64,000 nucleotides of DNA from Streptococcus gwangjuense (GTDB taxonomy: Bacteria; Bacillota; Bacilli; Lactobacillales; Streptococcaceae): the NCBI RefSeq assembly GCF_003627155.1, contig NZ_CP032621.1:1178001-1242000 (forward strand), read 5' to 3'. Positions 46,104 through 56,241 of the stretch are shown here, in pieces. Made by a program: the position numbers and the translations under genes. Numbering within the stretch: position 1 is the stretch's first letter; every line of letters begins with the position of its first letter. The notes beneath the pieces are model-generated. The model searched no databases. It was not told where the DNA came from and saw nothing but the letters and a program-made list of their open reading frames with translations.

Positions 46104-46127
46104 TTTTATAAAATCCTTTTCCTATTT

Positions 46128-46907
46128 TTAATTTGTTTTTGAACTAGTTGCTTTCGTTGACGAGGATGTCTCCGACGAACTGCTTGTAGTTGAATTTGAT
46201 GTGCTTGAACTTGGTGTCACAGGTTTTGTAGTCACCTTCATTGTTGTATCAAACGGAGTGATAACTGCTGGTAAGACAACACCATTGCGGTCGATTGCCT
46301 GCAAAGGTACTGAACCACTATAATTACCTGTTATGCGTTCGCTAGTTGGTAAAAGCGCAATAATGCGATCGATTTTTGCTAATGTTTCTTGGTCAGTTGT
46401 GACAGAAACCCGTTCATTTGACACAGTTACACTATCAATTTGTAACTTGGGATCAATCTGGCTTTGGTCAACTTGTGGCACAACAATCATCCCATCTCGC
46501 TTAACCTTCTTCCCAACTTTCACTGTAATCTTTTGAGGCGTTGCCACAGCGGTCAATCCACTTGGAAGATTTTCAATATTCAAGGGAACTTCAATCGTTC
46601 CAACACTGGCATCCGTCAAATCAGCAGTTACCTTAAACTTACGAGTGCTCTCCTGCATTTCGCTGGCCAAGGTCACACGATTGGCTCCGGTTAATACCAC
46701 TGAAACTTCTGATGCAAATCCGCTAATGAAATACTGGTCATCATCATAGTGAATAACAATAGGAACGTTCGTTATCGTATTGGTGTAAGTTTCTGATTTA
46801 ACCTGCCTTGCGGTATTACTATTTTGAAAGTTGGTTGACGTTGCATAGATGAATAAGATACAAGCAAAAAAGAGAGATGAAATGATGTATAGACTATTTT
46901 TTCTCAT
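46128..46907 (-). CDS. cdaR: CdaR, YbbR-domain regulator of CdaA
   Basis: Membrane-anchored protein of 259 residues. One N-terminal span (about 6-23) is followed by two YbbR domains outside the cell. The tail (about 225-259) is almost only Ser and Thr, a likely disordered extension. CdaR modulates the diadenylate cyclase CdaA, encoded upstream with a 14-base overlap. It has fewer YbbR domains than the three or four of B. subtilis CdaR, which is usual for streptococci. Confidence 0.9.
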   Translation of the reverse strand: MRKNSLYIISSLFFACILFIYATSTNFQNSNTARQVKSETYTNTITNVPIVIHYDDDQYFISGFASEVSVVLTGANRVTLASEMQESTRKFKVTADLTDASVGTIEVPLNIENLPSGLTAVATPQKITVKVGKKVKRDGMIVVPQVDQSQIDPKLQIDSVTVSNERVSVTTDQETLAKIDRIIALLPTSERITGNYSGSVPLQAIDRNGVVLPAVITPFDTTMKVTTKPVTPSSSTSNSTTSSSSETSSSTKATSSKTN

Positions 46908-47751
46908 ATTTCCAACCTCCTAACAAACGGTCCTTGAAACTGACTTTTTCCTCAACGGCTGGCAAAAGAATTGCTCGTAGCTCTGCTTCAAATTCTTCAA
47001 TCGTCAAATCGTGCTTGAAAACACCGTTATAGGTAATAGAAATGCCACCTGTTTCCTCTGAGACGATGAAGGTCAAGGCATCGGATACTTCTGACAAACC
47101 GATAGCCGCCCGGTGTCTGGTCCCAAATTCCTTTGAAATCCCTGTGCTTTCTGTCAAGGGCAGATAGGCAGAGGTGACTGCAATCCGATTTTCTCTGATA
47201 ATCACAGCACCATCGTGTAGGGGAGTGTTGGGGATAAAGATATTAATAAGGAGTTCAGCTGAAATATTGGCATCCAAAGGAATCCCTGTCGCAATGTATT
47301 CTTGCAAGGTCCGAACTCGTTGGATGGCAACTAGAGCACCAATCTTACGAGGACTCATATATTCAACTGATTTGACAAAGGCACGAATCATTTGCTCCTC
47401 TGCACTAATTTGAGTAGTAGAAAAGAAATCTGTCGCCCTTCCTAAACGTTCCAAACCAGTCCGAATCTCTGGAGAAAAGATCACAACTGCAGCAATAACT
47501 CCATAGGTGATAATCTGATTAATCAACCAAGAAATCGTTGTTAAACCAAGGATATTGGCCACAACCTGGGCTAATACAAAGATCACAACCCCCCGCACCA
47601 AAATCATAATCTTGGTACCAGCTATCGCTTTTGTAAAACGATATAAAATATAGGCCACAATCAAAATATCAAACACATTGATGGCAATACTCCAAGGACT
47701 AGAAAACAAGCTAGTCCAATATTGCAGGTTGGATAATTGTTGAAAGTTCAT
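46894..47751 (-). CDS. cdaA: Diadenylate cyclase CdaA
   Basis: Membrane enzyme that makes c-di-AMP from two ATP, controlling K+ and osmolyte uptake and linked to cell-wall stress and competence. Three N-terminal spans (about 20-105) precede the DAC domain with the catalytic TPLHDGAVII and GTRHRAAIGLSE motifs. It has 285 residues with the ATG at 47751, which follows GAGAGGAGACAGCAG; the 19-residue in-frame extension was rejected. First gene of cdaA-cdaR-glmM. Confidence 0.95.
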   Translation of the reverse strand: MNFQQLSNLQYWTSLFSSPWSIAINVFDILIVAYILYRFTKAIAGTKIMILVRGVVIFVLAQVVANILGLTTISWLINQIITYGVIAAVVIFSPEIRTGLERLGRATDFFSTTQISAEEQMIRAFVKSVEYMSPRKIGALVAIQRVRTLQEYIATGIPLDANISAELLINIFIPNTPLHDGAVIIRENRIAVTSAYLPLTESTGISKEFGTRHRAAIGLSEVSDALTFIVSEETGGISITYNGVFKHDLTIEEFEAELRAILLPAVEEKVSFKDRLLGGWKYEKK

Positions 47752-47787
47752 CTGCTGTCTCCTCTCTGTCCAAACACGTTCCTTTCT

Positions 47788-47793
47788 ATTATA
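47788..47793 (-). promoter_or_regulatory. cdaA operon promoter, extended -10
   Basis: TGG-TATAAT reads toward cdaA, 37 bases before its ATG. No clear -35 was seen, as is common with TGn-extended streptococcal promoters. Confidence 0.6.
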
Positions 47794-47888
47794 CCATTTT
47801 TCTGGCATTTTTTTCCCTATCCTACTTCATTTTAAATTAAGGAAAAATATGATAAAATAAACTGACTAGAAAAAACAAAGGAGAAACC

Positions 47889-48857
47889 ATGTCTCAACTC
47901 TATGATATTACCATTGTAGGTGGTGGTCCTGTCGGTCTTTTTGCAGCTTTCTATGCCCACCTACGCCAAGCCAAGGTCCAAATCATCGACTCTCTTCCTC
48001 AACTAGGTGGACAACCTGCTATTCTCTATCCTGAAAAGGAAATCCTCGACGTACCAGGTTTCCCAAACTTGACTGGAGAAGAGTTGACCAACCGCTTGAT
48101 TGAACAGCTAAACGGCTTTGATACCCCTATCCATCTCAATGAAACAGTTCTTGAGATTGAAAAACAAGAAGATGGATTTGTCATCACAACTTCTAAAGGA
48201 AGTCACCTGACTAAAACAGTTATCATTGCTATGGGTGGCGGTGCCTTCAAACCACGTCCTCTGGAACTGGAAGGCGTTGAAGGCTATGAAAATATCCACT
48301 ACCACGTTTCCAACATCCAGCAATATGCTGGTAAGAAAGTGACGATTCTTGGTGGAGGAGACTCGGCTGTGGATTGGGCATTGGCTTTTGAAAAAATTGC
48401 ACCAACTACCCTTGTTCATCGCAGAGATAATTTCCGTGCCTTAGAGCATAGTGTCCAAGCCTTGCAAGAATCATCTGTAACGATCAAGACACCATTCGTC
48501 CCTAGCCAACTACTTGGAGATGGAAAAACGCTTGACAAGTTGGAAATCACAAAAGTAAAATCTGATGAAACAGACACTATTGACCTAGACCACCTCTTTG
48601 TCAACTATGGTTTCAAATCTTCTGTCGGGAACCTCAAAAACTGGGGTCTGGACCTCAACCGCCACAAGATTATAGTCAACAGCAAACAGGAATCTAGCCA
48701 AGCAGGTATCTATGCTATCGGTGACTGTTGCTACTATGACGGAAAAATTGACCTGATTGCGACAGGCCTCGGAGAAGCTCCAACCGCTGTTAACAATGCC
48801 ATTAACTACATCGACCCTGAGCAAAAAGTGCAACCAAAACACTCTACTAGTTTATAA
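47889..48857 (+). CDS. Ferredoxin--NADP+ reductase, thioredoxin-reductase-like type
   Basis: Homodimeric FAD enzyme of 322 residues. FAD-binding GGGPVGLFAAFYA is at the N-terminus, NAD(P)H-binding LGGGDSAVDWALA is near 155, and YAIGDCCYYDGKIDLIATGLGEA is at the C-terminus. It lacks the redox CxxC of thioredoxin reductases, which places it in the YumC/TrxB-like FNR group. It may reduce the small ferredoxin encoded at 55987-56184 (inference). AAAGGAGAAACC precedes the ATG. Confidence 0.9.
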   Translation: MSQLYDITIVGGGPVGLFAAFYAHLRQAKVQIIDSLPQLGGQPAILYPEKEILDVPGFPNLTGEELTNRLIEQLNGFDTPIHLNETVLEIEKQEDGFVITTSKGSHLTKTVIIAMGGGAFKPRPLELEGVEGYENIHYHVSNIQQYAGKKVTILGGGDSAVDWALAFEKIAPTTLVHRRDNFRALEHSVQALQESSVTIKTPFVPSQLLGDGKTLDKLEITKVKSDETDTIDLDHLFVNYGFKSSVGNLKNWGLDLNRHKIIVNSKQESSQAGIYAIGDCCYYDGKIDLIATGLGEAPTAVNNAINYIDPEQKVQPKHSTSL

Positions 48858-48862
48858 AAAAG

Positions 48863-48890
48863 AACCACGATTCACATAGGATTCGTGGTT
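48863..48890. terminator. Bidirectional terminator between FNR gene and whiA
   Basis: An 11-bp stem with one mismatch (48863-48873 with 48880-48890) lies between convergent genes and ends at the whiA stop. Confidence 0.75.
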
Positions 48891-49802
48891 TTATAGTTCA
48901 TCGGCTATCTTGTTTATTTTTCTGAGTCTGTGATTGACACCACTTTTGGTCAGAGGGGCGCTAAGACTATCTGCCAACTGCTGGATAGAGTAGTCTGGGT
49001 GCTGAATCCGCAACTGCGCTACCTCCTGCAAATCCACTGGCAGATTTTCTAAGCCCATGATATCTTTGATTTTACTGATATTGTTGATGGTCTTCATGCT
49101 AGCAGAAACTGTTCGAGCAATATTCGCCGTTTCAGCATTATTAGCCCGATTAAGGTCGTTACGGGTTTCGCGCAAAATCTTAACTCGTTCAAAATCATCA
49201 CGCGCCTGCATAGCCCCGATTACTATCAAGAAGTCCATAATGTCTTCGGCACGCTGGAGATAGGTCACAGCTCCCTTCTTGCGCTCAAGCACCTTGGCAT
49301 CCAGTAAAAATTGCTGGAGAAGGGAGGCAATCCCTTGCGCATGGTCCAGATAAACAGAACTGATTTCCAACTGGTACTTACCTGACTCAGGATCACGAAT
49401 GCTCCCATTTGCCAAGAAGGCACCACAAAGATAGGCACGACCTGCTTCCTCATCCGATAAAATCGCCTCATCAATACCTGTTTCTAGGCCAAAGAAAGAG
49501 TCGGCCAAGTGCAAATCACTCAACAAGTCCTGCACCTTTTCATCTGTAAAAACGGTATAGACTCGATTCTTGCGAAGATTGCTCCGTTGGTGGTGGCGAA
49601 TTTCCGATTTGATTTCGTAGAAATGGAGAAAGGACTCGTAGAGGTGACGAGCCAGTTTGGCATTTTCTGTCACGACAGACAAGGTCAAACCCGAAGTCGA
49701 GAGACCGATACTGCCAGACATTTTGATAATGGCAGATAATTCATGCCGGCTCAGATGGTGTTGACCTAAAATTTCTTCTTTTACTGCTACTGTGAAACTC
49801 AT
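48891..49802 (-). CDS. whiA: WhiA-family DNA-binding protein
   Basis: 303 residues with an N-terminal LAGLIDADG-like fold ([19 protein letters not shown] in its second half) and a C-terminal helix-turn-helix ([24 protein letters not shown]). WhiA acts in sporulation in Streptomyces and in cell division or chromosome segregation in Bacillus; its streptococcal role is little known. Last gene of rapZ-yvcK-whiA, overlapping yvcK by 4 bases. Confidence 0.94.
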   Translation of the reverse strand: MSFTVAVKEEILGQHHLSRHELSAIIKMSGSIGLSTSGLTLSVVTENAKLARHLYESFLHFYEIKSEIRHHQRSNLRKNRVYTVFTDEKVQDLLSDLHLADSFFGLETGIDEAILSDEEAGRAYLCGAFLANGSIRDPESGKYQLEISSVYLDHAQGIASLLQQFLLDAKVLERKKGAVTYLQRAEDIMDFLIVIGAMQARDDFERVKILRETRNDLNRANNAETANIARTVSASMKTINNISKIKDIMGLENLPVDLQEVAQLRIQHPDYSIQQLADSLSAPLTKSGVNHRLRKINKIADEL

Positions 49803-50776
49803 TTTCTCACCTGTATAATCCGCATCAACTCATCCACGATCAAATCTCCATCGTGGAAGGCACCCCCATTTTCCAGACGAAGGAAGTTAGAGGAAATCAC
49901 GCGCGGAACTTGCTTACAAAGACCAGCAAAATCATGTTCCACCTGCACTAAGTATTCATCAAAACGGTTGGAATTCATGTATTCCTGAGGCACTTTTTCA
50001 ATATTCACCAAGACAGTGTCGATAAAAGGTCGGCCAAGGTGACCATGCAAGACTTCCACGTGGTCACTATCTGTAAAGTGTTCTGTCTCCCCACGTTGGG
50101 TCATGATATTGCAGACATAAGCTATTTCTGCCTTGGTTTCCAAAAGTGCCTGCCCAATTTCCTTAATCACGATATTAGGTAAAATCGAGGTAAAGAGGGA
50201 ACCAGGTCCGAGGACAATCATGTCACTTTCAAGAATGGTCTGCACCACTCGACGACTGGCCAGAGGTGTGTCATCGTTGAGGGTATTGGTCACATAGACA
50301 TGGTCAATCATGCCTGGATGGTCTGCAATATGGCTCTCTCCAGCTACTTCTGTCCCATCCCGGAAAACTGCGTGCAGGGTCAAAGGATGATCACTGGAAG
50401 GATAAATCTTCCCTGTTGTATGGAAAAATTTGCTCAGTAACTGCATGGCATTATAGGTCGAACCCTGCATTTCTGACAAGCCAGCAATGATGAGATTACC
50501 CAATGGATGACCAGCAAAGGCTCCTGCATCTTCAGAAAAGCGATACTGAAAGACTTTCTCATAAAACTTAGGCATATCCGACATGGCCACCAGGACATTG
50601 CGAAGATCACCTGGCGGTGTCAATTGTTGCATATTTTTTCGAAGTTCACCTGATGAACCACCGTCATCTGCTACCGTTACGATAGCAGCAATTTCCACAT
50701 CTTTTTCACGCAGACTTTTAAGAATGACAGGGATCCCAGTCCCTCCACCAATCACCGTTATCTTTGGTTTTCTCAT
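49799..50776 (-). CDS. yvcK: YvcK/GlmR, gluconeogenesis and cell-envelope factor
   Basis: CofD-like protein of 325 residues. [15 protein letters not shown] is the nucleotide-sugar loop, followed by [27 protein letters not shown] and [14 protein letters not shown]. In Firmicutes it binds UDP-GlcNAc and stimulates GlmS, and is needed for normal shape. It overlaps rapZ and whiA by 4 bases each. Confidence 0.94.
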   Translation of the reverse strand: MRKPKITVIGGGTGIPVILKSLREKDVEIAAIVTVADDGGSSGELRKNMQQLTPPGDLRNVLVAMSDMPKFYEKVFQYRFSEDAGAFAGHPLGNLIIAGLSEMQGSTYNAMQLLSKFFHTTGKIYPSSDHPLTLHAVFRDGTEVAGESHIADHPGMIDHVYVTNTLNDDTPLASRRVVQTILESDMIVLGPGSLFTSILPNIVIKEIGQALLETKAEIAYVCNIMTQRGETEHFTDSDHVEVLHGHLGRPFIDTVLVNIEKVPQEYMNSNRFDEYLVQVEHDFAGLCKQVPRVISSNFLRLENGGAFHDGDLIVDELMRIIQVRK

Positions 50777-51663
50777 GAACGGTTTACCGTTTCCTTTCTT
50801 CGGTCTTTGTCGCGATGCCCTTCATTAACAGGCCAATTCTTAGATAAGTCTTGCGCCAAGCGTTTGGCAAAGGCCACACTACGGTGTTGACCACCCGTAC
50901 ACCCCATGGCAATGGTCAAAACGGACTTACCTTCCTTTTGGTAACTTGGCAAAATCGGCTCAATCAAGGCCAACAAATGTTGATAGAAGTCTTCTGACTC
51001 AGGGTGATTCATGACATAGTCATAAACTGGTTCATCTACACCCGTTTGGTTTCTCAGTTCTGGAAGGTAATATGGATTTGGCAAAAAGCGCACATCAAAG
51101 ACTAAATCTGCATCAATTGGGATTCCATATTTAAAGCCGAAAGACATTACTTCTATACGGAAAGACTGGACTTGTTCCTGATCTGAAAACTGCTCTGCAA
51201 TGGTTTTACGCAGTTCACGTGGAGTGAGTTCAGTTGTATCCACCACATTTTGGCTCATGTTTTTCAGTGGTGCCAAGAGTTCACGCTCCAGCTTGATTCC
51301 ATCCAAAATCCGACCGTCTGCTGCTAGTGGGTGACTTCGTCTGGTTTCCTTGTAGCGTGCCACCAATTCCTTATCAGCCGCATCCAAAAATAGAATTTTA
51401 AAGTCCAGTTCTTCCTTATTTTCCAACTCATCCAAAACAGCTGAAATCTCTGAGAAGAAAGAACGGCTACGCATATCCACTACCAAAGCTAACTTATGGT
51501 CGTCTTCCTTGGTTTCAACCAACTGTAAAAATTTAGGCAAGAGGGCCGGCGGCATATTATCAATGGTAAAATAACCTAGATCCTCGAAGGACTGAATGGC
51601 CACAGTTTTTCCTGCCCCACTCATCCCTGTCACAATCACCAAGTGAAGTTGTTTCTTTGTCAT
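50773..51663 (-). CDS. rapZ: RapZ-family nucleotide-binding protein
   Basis: 296 residues. Walker A ([13 protein letters not shown]) is at the N-terminus and [16 protein letters not shown] is near the C-terminus. In E. coli RapZ is an RNA-binding adaptor that senses glucosamine-6-P. In Gram-positives the gene is conserved beside yvcK-whiA but its mechanism is less clear. The grouping with yvcK and, further away, glmM fits a link to amino-sugar supply. Confidence 0.93.
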   Translation of the reverse strand: MTKKQLHLVIVTGMSGAGKTVAIQSFEDLGYFTIDNMPPALLPKFLQLVETKEDDHKLALVVDMRSRSFFSEISAVLDELENKEELDFKILFLDAADKELVARYKETRRSHPLAADGRILDGIKLERELLAPLKNMSQNVVDTTELTPRELRKTIAEQFSDQEQVQSFRIEVMSFGFKYGIPIDADLVFDVRFLPNPYYLPELRNQTGVDEPVYDYVMNHPESEDFYQHLLALIEPILPSYQKEGKSVLTIAMGCTGGQHRSVAFAKRLAQDLSKNWPVNEGHRDKDRRKETVNRS

Positions 51664-51680
51664 CTTTTTCTCCTTATATC

Positions 51681-51707
51681 AAAAGAAGTTTGGCAGAACC
51701 AAACTTC
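51681..51707 (-). terminator. Weak terminator between ridA and rapZ
   Basis: GAAGTTTGG, a five-base loop, CCAAACTTC, then only TTTTGAT. It probably allows partial readthrough into rapZ-yvcK-whiA. Confidence 0.55.
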
Positions 51708-51714
51708 AACTAGC

Positions 51715-52095
51715 TTATCCAATCTCTGCGATGACTTCGATTTCGACTTTTACATCACGAGGAAGACGAGCTACCTCCACAGCTGAACGAGCTGGGAATT
51801 CCTCTTTAAAGGCTGTTTGGTAAACCTCGTTAAAAGGAACAAAGTCGTTCATATCACTCAAGAAGCAAGTTGTTTTGACAACATGGTCAAAGTCTGTTCC
51901 AGCTTCTGCCAAAATAGCACCGATGTTTTTTAAGACTTGTTCTGTCTGTTCTTGAATCGTTTCTCCAACGATTTCCCCAGTTTCAGGAGATAGGGGAACT
52001 TGACCGCTAGCAAACAAAAGGTTGCCAACGATTTTTCCTTGAACATATGGTCCGATAGCCTTTGGAGCTTTATCTGTATGAATTGTTTTTGCCAT
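51715..52095 (-). CDS. ridA: RidA family reactive-intermediate deaminase
   Basis: Trimeric YjgF/YER057c/UK114 protein of 126 residues. AIGPYVQGKIVGNLLFASGQ, VVKTTCFLSDMNDF and ARSAVEVARLPRDVKVEIE (with the key Arg) are present. It hydrolyses reactive enamine/imine intermediates from PLP enzymes such as threonine dehydratase. GAGGAAAAGAAA precedes the ATG. Confidence 0.95.
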   Translation of the reverse strand: MAKTIHTDKAPKAIGPYVQGKIVGNLLFASGQVPLSPETGEIVGETIQEQTEQVLKNIGAILAEAGTDFDHVVKTTCFLSDMNDFVPFNEVYQTAFKEEFPARSAVEVARLPRDVKVEIEVIAEIG

Positions 52096-52105
52096 TTTCT
52101 TTTCC

Positions 52106-52693
52106 TCACAATTTTTCTAAGATTGCATCCCAAGCCTCATCCATCCCTGCCTTGCTGACAGAAGAAAAGAGGATGAAGTCATCACTTGGGTCAAAGTTTA
52201 ATTTCTTTTTAATTGCTGATTCATGCTTGTTCCACTTACCACGAGGAATCTTGTCTGCCTTAGTCGCAACGATGATAACCGGAATCTCATAGTATTTGAG
52301 AAATTCATACATCTGTACATCATCTGCTGACGGGTCATGACGAAGGTCAACTAGACTGACAACCGCACGGAGATTTTCCCGAGTTGTTAGATACTCTTCA
52401 ATCATGCGCCCCCACTTTTCACGTTCCTTTTTGGAAACGCGGGCATAGCCATAACCAGGCACATCCACAAAGCGCATCTTGTCATCAATGTTAAAGAAGT
52501 TAAGAAGCTGAGTTTTACCAGGTTTCCCCGATGTACGAGCCAGATTCTTACGGTTGAGCATGGTGTTGATAAAGCTAGACTTGCCTACATTCGACCGGCC
52601 TGCAAGAGCGATCTCTGGCAGTTCATCCTGCGGATAGTGGGACTTATTAGCCGCACTGAGCAAGATTTCAGCATTATGTGTATTCAGTTCCAT
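52106..52693 (-). CDS. engB: Ribosome biogenesis GTPase YsxC/EngB
   Basis: TrmE-Era-EngA-like GTPase of 195 residues needed for 50S assembly. G1 is [12 protein letters not shown]3 is DVPGYGYA, G4 is TKADK. The ATG at 52693 follows AGAGGTGACT; a GTG two codons upstream lies inside the ribosome site and was rejected. It is directly downstream of clpX, a conserved pairing. Confidence 0.95.
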   Translation of the reverse strand: MELNTHNAEILLSAANKSHYPQDELPEIALAGRSNVGKSSFINTMLNRKNLARTSGKPGKTQLLNFFNIDDKMRFVDVPGYGYARVSKKEREKWGRMIEEYLTTRENLRAVVSLVDLRHDPSADDVQMYEFLKYYEIPVIIVATKADKIPRGKWNKHESAIKKKLNFDPSDDFILFSSVSKAGMDEAWDAILEKL

Positions 52694-52701
52694 AGTCACC
52701 T

Positions 52702-53934
52702 CTAGGCTGTTTCCAAGATTGGTTTATCCGTTCCATCGACAGCTTCTTTTGTGATGCGAACCAATTTCACATTTTCCTGACTCGGTACTTCAAACATGAC
52801 ATCTAGCATGGTTTCTTCAATGATGGAACGAAGACCACGCGCACCGGTTTTGCGTTCGATAGCCTTATTGGCGATTTCTTGAAGGGCTTCGTCGTCAAAT
52901 TCCAACTCAACATCGTCATAAGATAACAAGGTTTGATATTGTTTGACCAAGGCATTTCTTGGCTCTTTCAAAATACGAACCAAGTCATCAACAGTCAATT
53001 GCTCAAGAGCTGCAAAGACAGGTAAGCGTCCAATCAGCTCAGGAATAATACCGAATTTTTGAATATCTTCTGCGATGATTTCTTGCATGTATGAGCTGTT
53101 TTCATCAATCGCTTTATTGTTTTGACCAAATCCGATGACTTTTTCTCCAAGACGTTGTTTGACGATTTCTTCAATGCCATCAAAGGCACCACCCACGATG
53201 AAGAGGATATTTTTAGTATCAACTTGAATCATCTCTTGTTGTGGATGCTTGCGTCCACCTTGAGGTGGCACACTAGCAACAGTTCCCTCGATAATCTTGA
53301 GAAGGGCTTGTTGTACCCCTTCACCAGAAACGTCACGTGTAATCGATACGTTCTCGCTCTTCTTGGCAATCTTGTCAATTTCATCCACGTAGATAATCCC
53401 ACGTTCTGCACGTTCGATGTTAAAGTCAGCAGCCTGCAAGAGTTTAAGGAGGATATTTTCCACATCCTCACCTACATAACCAGCCTCCGTAAGAGCTGTG
53501 GCATCTGCGATCGCAAAAGGCACATTCAAGCTCTTAGCCAAGGTCTGAGCAAGGAAAGTTTTCCCTGAACCAGTTGGGCCAATCATTAAGATGTTTGACT
53601 TCTGCAAATCCACATCTTCTGACTCTTCACGCGTATCGTGGAAATTGATACGTTTGTAGTGGTTGTAAACTGCCACTGCCAAGGCACGTTTGGCACGATC
53701 TTGACCGATTACATAATGGTTCAAGATATGGAGGAGTTCGATTGGTTTTGGTACCTCAGACAAGTCTGCCAAGACTTCCTCAGCCAACTCCTCCCGAATG
53801 ATTTCCTGGGCTAACTCCACACATTCATTACAGATAAAGGCGTTGTTCCCAGCGATTATTTTTTGTACTTCTTCTTGGCTTTTGCCACAAAATGAGCAAT
53901 AAACCATCATATCATTATTCCTATTTGTAGGCAT
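52702..53934 (-). CDS. clpX: ATP-dependent Clp protease ATP-binding subunit ClpX
   Basis: AAA+ unfoldase of 410 residues that feeds ClpP. The N-terminal zinc-binding domain has [11 protein letters not shown] and CNEC. Walker A is [12 protein letters not shown], Walker [11 protein letters not shown], the ClpP-docking loop VIGFGQN, and sensor 2 [11 protein letters not shown]. Operon order dfr-small ORF-clpX-engB. Confidence 0.97.
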   Translation of the reverse strand: MPTNRNNDMMVYCSFCGKSQEEVQKIIAGNNAFICNECVELAQEIIREELAEEVLADLSEVPKPIELLHILNHYVIGQDRAKRALAVAVYNHYKRINFHDTREESEDVDLQKSNILMIGPTGSGKTFLAQTLAKSLNVPFAIADATALTEAGYVGEDVENILLKLLQAADFNIERAERGIIYVDEIDKIAKKSENVSITRDVSGEGVQQALLKIIEGTVASVPPQGGRKHPQQEMIQVDTKNILFIVGGAFDGIEEIVKQRLGEKVIGFGQNNKAIDENSSYMQEIIAEDIQKFGIIPELIGRLPVFAALEQLTVDDLVRILKEPRNALVKQYQTLLSYDDVELEFDDEALQEIANKAIERKTGARGLRSIIEETMLDVMFEVPSQENVKLVRITKEAVDGTDKPILETA

Positions 53935-53970
53935 GATTTCCTTCCGTTCTATTCTATACTGTCATTCTAT

Positions 53971-54141
53971 CTAAAATAAGGTCATGTAAAAAGCATGAAT
54001 ACTATTGACCAAATTGGTAAAGGCATTTAACCAGAGCAGGACAGAAAGTCCATAGCGCTTTTTACGAAAAGCCTGTACTCCTGCAAGCAAGCAGACCAAA
54101 CACAGCATGGCTGTGAAAAAACCAAATATACTACGTTCCAT
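53971..54141 (-). CDS. Small two-span membrane protein, 56 aa
   Basis: An open frame with ATG at 54141 and TAG at 53971, starting [19 protein letters not shown]. Residues 5-23 and 33-53 look like membrane spans separated by a basic turn (RKKRYG). Its ATG overlaps the dfr stop (TAATG), a translational-coupling arrangement, and clpX follows 36 bases later. A similar small ORF sits between dfr and clpX in pneumococcus as I recall. Function unknown. Confidence 0.72.
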   Translation of the reverse strand: MERSIFGFFTAMLCLVCLLAGVQAFRKKRYGLSVLLWLNAFTNLVNSIHAFYMTLF

Positions 54142-54647
54142 TAGACTTCCTTTCTCTTGCGGTATTGAATGGTAAAATCATAAGGATTTTTCTCATCTTT
54201 GGTATAGGATTTGCTTGAAACTGTCTCAAAAAGGGACAAGTCAAACTCTTCAGGGAAATAGGTATCTCCCTCCACCCGAGCATGAATTTGAGTCACAATC
54301 ACTTCGTCAAGGTAGGGTTCAAAAGCCTGAAAAATTTGCTTCCCACCGATAATATAAAGATTCTTGTCTTGACCCTGATACCAGTCTAGAACAGACTGGA
54401 TGTCCTGAAAAGTAGCAACCCCATCTACCTTTTCTTCCGGGTTACGTGTCAAAATCAAGGTCTCCCGTTTTGGAAGCAAGCGACGCCCCATCCCATCAAA
54501 GGTCACGCGCCCCATCAAGATAGCATGATTCAGAGTTGTTTCTTTAAAGTGTTGCAATTCTGCTGGCAAATGCCAAGGCAGACGATTGTCCTTACCAATC
54601 ACACCCTCTTCATCCTGGGCCCAAATAGCTACAATTTTCTTAGTCAT
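54141..54647 (-). CDS. folA: Dihydrofolate reductase
   Basis: 168 residues. NADPH- and folate-binding segments are [36 protein letters not shown] and [12 protein letters not shown]. It regenerates tetrahydrofolate. Residue 100 is Ile, so the well-known pneumococcal I100L trimethoprim-resistance change is absent. TGA-TAAAAT (hexamer 54675-54680) is a likely -10. It heads the cluster leading to clpX. Confidence 0.96.
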   Translation of the reverse strand: MTKKIVAIWAQDEEGVIGKDNRLPWHLPAELQHFKETTLNHAILMGRVTFDGMGRRLLPKRETLILTRNPEEKVDGVATFQDIQSVLDWYQGQDKNLYIIGGKQIFQAFEPYLDEVIVTQIHARVEGDTYFPEEFDLSLFETVSSKSYTKDEKNPYDFTIQYRKRKEV

Positions 54648-54731
54648 GCTTCCATCCTTTTCACTGATAGTACTATTTTATCAAAAAACTCAAAAAAAGA
54701 CTGGTTTGGAATGCGTTCAGTTTGACAGAAA

Positions 54732-54759
54732 AGAAGCAGGCTAGCTTTAGCCTGCTTCT
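54732..54759 (-). terminator. Terminator after cmk
   Basis: A 12-bp perfect stem (54732-54743 with 54748-54759) with a 4-base loop and CTTTTCTG following on the minus strand. Confidence 0.85.
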
Positions 54760-54766
54760 CCGGTCC

Positions 54767-55441
54767 CTAGGACATACGTTGCTTTGCTTCTGATTCAATT
54801 TTTTTGACTACTTCTTGAATGTTCAAGCCAGTTGTATCAAGGTAGACAGCGTCCTCTGCTTGTTTGAGAGGCGAAGTCTCACGATGACTATCCTTGTAGT
54901 CACGCGCAGCAATTTCCTCTTTTAGGGTTTCAAGGTCTGTTTCAATTCCCTTGGCAATATTTTCCTTGTAACGGCGCTCTGCTCTTTCATCTACCGAAGC
55001 TACTAGGAAAATTTTCAGTTCTGCTTGTGGCAATACAACAGTTCCAATGTCGCGACCATCCATGACAATCCCACCTTGCTGGGCAATCTCTTGTTGAAGA
55101 GAAACTAGTTTCTCACGAACTTCAGGAATTGCCGCAATAGCCGAAACATGATTGGTCACTTGATTTTCACGGATAGGATGGGTAATATCCACATCCCCCA
55201 CAAAGACAAGCTGCTCTCCAGTTTCTGAACGCCCAAAGCTGATTGGATGCTGGTCCAATAAGGCTAAAAGTTCCTCAATCTCTTCCACTCCTAACTGGTG
55301 TTTCAGAGCCATATAGGTCGCCGCACGATACATGGCACCTGTATCTAGATAGGTATACCCAAAATCTTTAGCAATAATCTTTGCGACTGTACTCTTACCA
55401 CTTGAAGCTGGACCATCGATAGCAATTTGAATCGTTTTCAT
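54767..55441 (-). CDS. cmk: Cytidylate kinase
   Basis: Phosphorylates CMP and dCMP. 224 residues with P-loop [34 protein letters not shown] and the LID-type RRYKEN segment. Eight bases downstream of the LysM protein gene. Confidence 0.96.
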   Translation of the reverse strand: MKTIQIAIDGPASSGKSTVAKIIAKDFGYTYLDTGAMYRAATYMALKHQLGVEEIEELLALLDQHPISFGRSETGEQLVFVGDVDITHPIRENQVTNHVSAIAAIPEVREKLVSLQQEIAQQGGIVMDGRDIGTVVLPQAELKIFLVASVDERAERRYKENIAKGIETDLETLKEEIAARDYKDSHRETSPLKQAEDAVYLDTTGLNIQEVVKKIESEAKQRMS

Positions 55442-55449
55442 ATCAACTC

Positions 55450-55941
55450 CTATTTGATTTTGATAACATCACCTGGATTAGCAAACCAAGACCCTGTAGC
55501 CATATGCCCAGGATTCAAGGCCTCTAGCTGAGCAATCGAGATTCCTGCACGAGCGGCAATGGCTGCTTCTCCTTCTCCAGCCATAACTTTTGTAGTTCCT
55601 TCTGGATCAGTTGGATGTTCTGAGCTACTAGATGACTCTTCTACCTTCTCCTCTGAACTAGAAGATGCCTGCTCTGAACTACTACTAGAAGTAGAAGAAA
55701 CTTGCTCTACTTTTGTATCTGAATCGTGAAAATCTTTCAAGGCTGCTGTGCGATTACTCCCACCCGATGAAAGATAGATAAGAACAATAATCATCACGAC
55801 TATAATCACAAAGAAAATACTTGCTAAAATGGTCAAGATACGATTAGCCAGCACTCCTCCACCTTGTTCTCTCTTACGACGTTCTGATCTTGTTTCTTCT
55901 TGATTCTCATAAATATCTTCTTGCCACGGTTCTTTTGCCAT
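55450..55941 (-). CDS. Membrane-anchored LysM protein (SAG1386/EF1546 family)
   Basis: 163 residues: a charged cytosolic N-terminus (about 1-30), one span (33-58), a Ser/Glu-rich extracellular stalk, and a C-terminal LysM domain ([24 protein letters not shown]) likely to bind peptidoglycan. It is conserved next to cmk in streptococci. Role unknown, probably wall-linked. Confidence 0.87.
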   Translation of the reverse strand: MAKEPWQEDIYENQEETRSERRKREQGGGVLANRILTILASIFFVIIVVMIIVLIYLSSGGSNRTAALKDFHDSDTKVEQVSSTSSSSSEQASSSSEEKVEESSSSSEHPTDPEGTTKVMAGEGEAAIAARAGISIAQLEALNPGHMATGSWFANPGDVIKIK

Positions 55942-55951
55942 ACCTTACTCC

Positions 55952-55980
55952 TTGTTTTTTTTTACTTTTCTTATTACAAT
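55952..55980 (+). promoter_or_regulatory. Ferredoxin gene promoter, leaderless arrangement
   Basis: TTGTTT (55952-55957), exactly 17 bases, TACAAT (55975-55980). Only ATAAAT separates the -10 from the ATG, so RNA should start at or next to the start codon. Confidence 0.55.
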
Positions 55981-55986
55981 ATAAAT

Positions 55987-56184
55987 ATGAAAATCACACT
56001 TATACCTGAACGCTGCATCGCCTGTGGGCTTTGCCAAACTTATTCTGATTTATTTGATTACCACGATAATGGAATCGTGCGTTTTTACGATGACCCTGAC
56101 CAACTAGAAAAAGAAATCTCTCCTAGCCAGGACGTCGTAGAAGCTGTTAGAAACTGTCCGACACATGCCTTGATTAAAGATTAA
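55987..56184 (+). CDS. Small 4Fe-4S ferredoxin
   Basis: 65 residues with Cys10, Cys13, Cys16 (CIACGLC) and Cys57 followed by Pro (NCP), the pattern of single-cluster [4Fe-4S] ferredoxins such as Bacillus Fer. It carries single electrons in the cytosol. The ATG at 55987 begins MKITLIPERC; an upstream in-frame extension would contain a spurious hydrophobic stretch and was rejected. No ribosome site precedes it. It is divergent from the LysM gene. Confidence 0.92.
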   Translation: MKITLIPERCIACGLCQTYSDLFDYHDNGIVRFYDDPDQLEKEISPSQDVVEAVRNCPTHALIKD

Positions 56185-56241
56185 CTCTAACATCGACAGG
56201 AACGTTCCACTCCTTCTAGTTTAGCATATTTCCATGCAAAA

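Noticed and set aside
54141-54647. Trimethoprim-resistance substitution in dihydrofolate reductase
   Set aside because: Residue 100 is Ile, the susceptible state for the I100L change.
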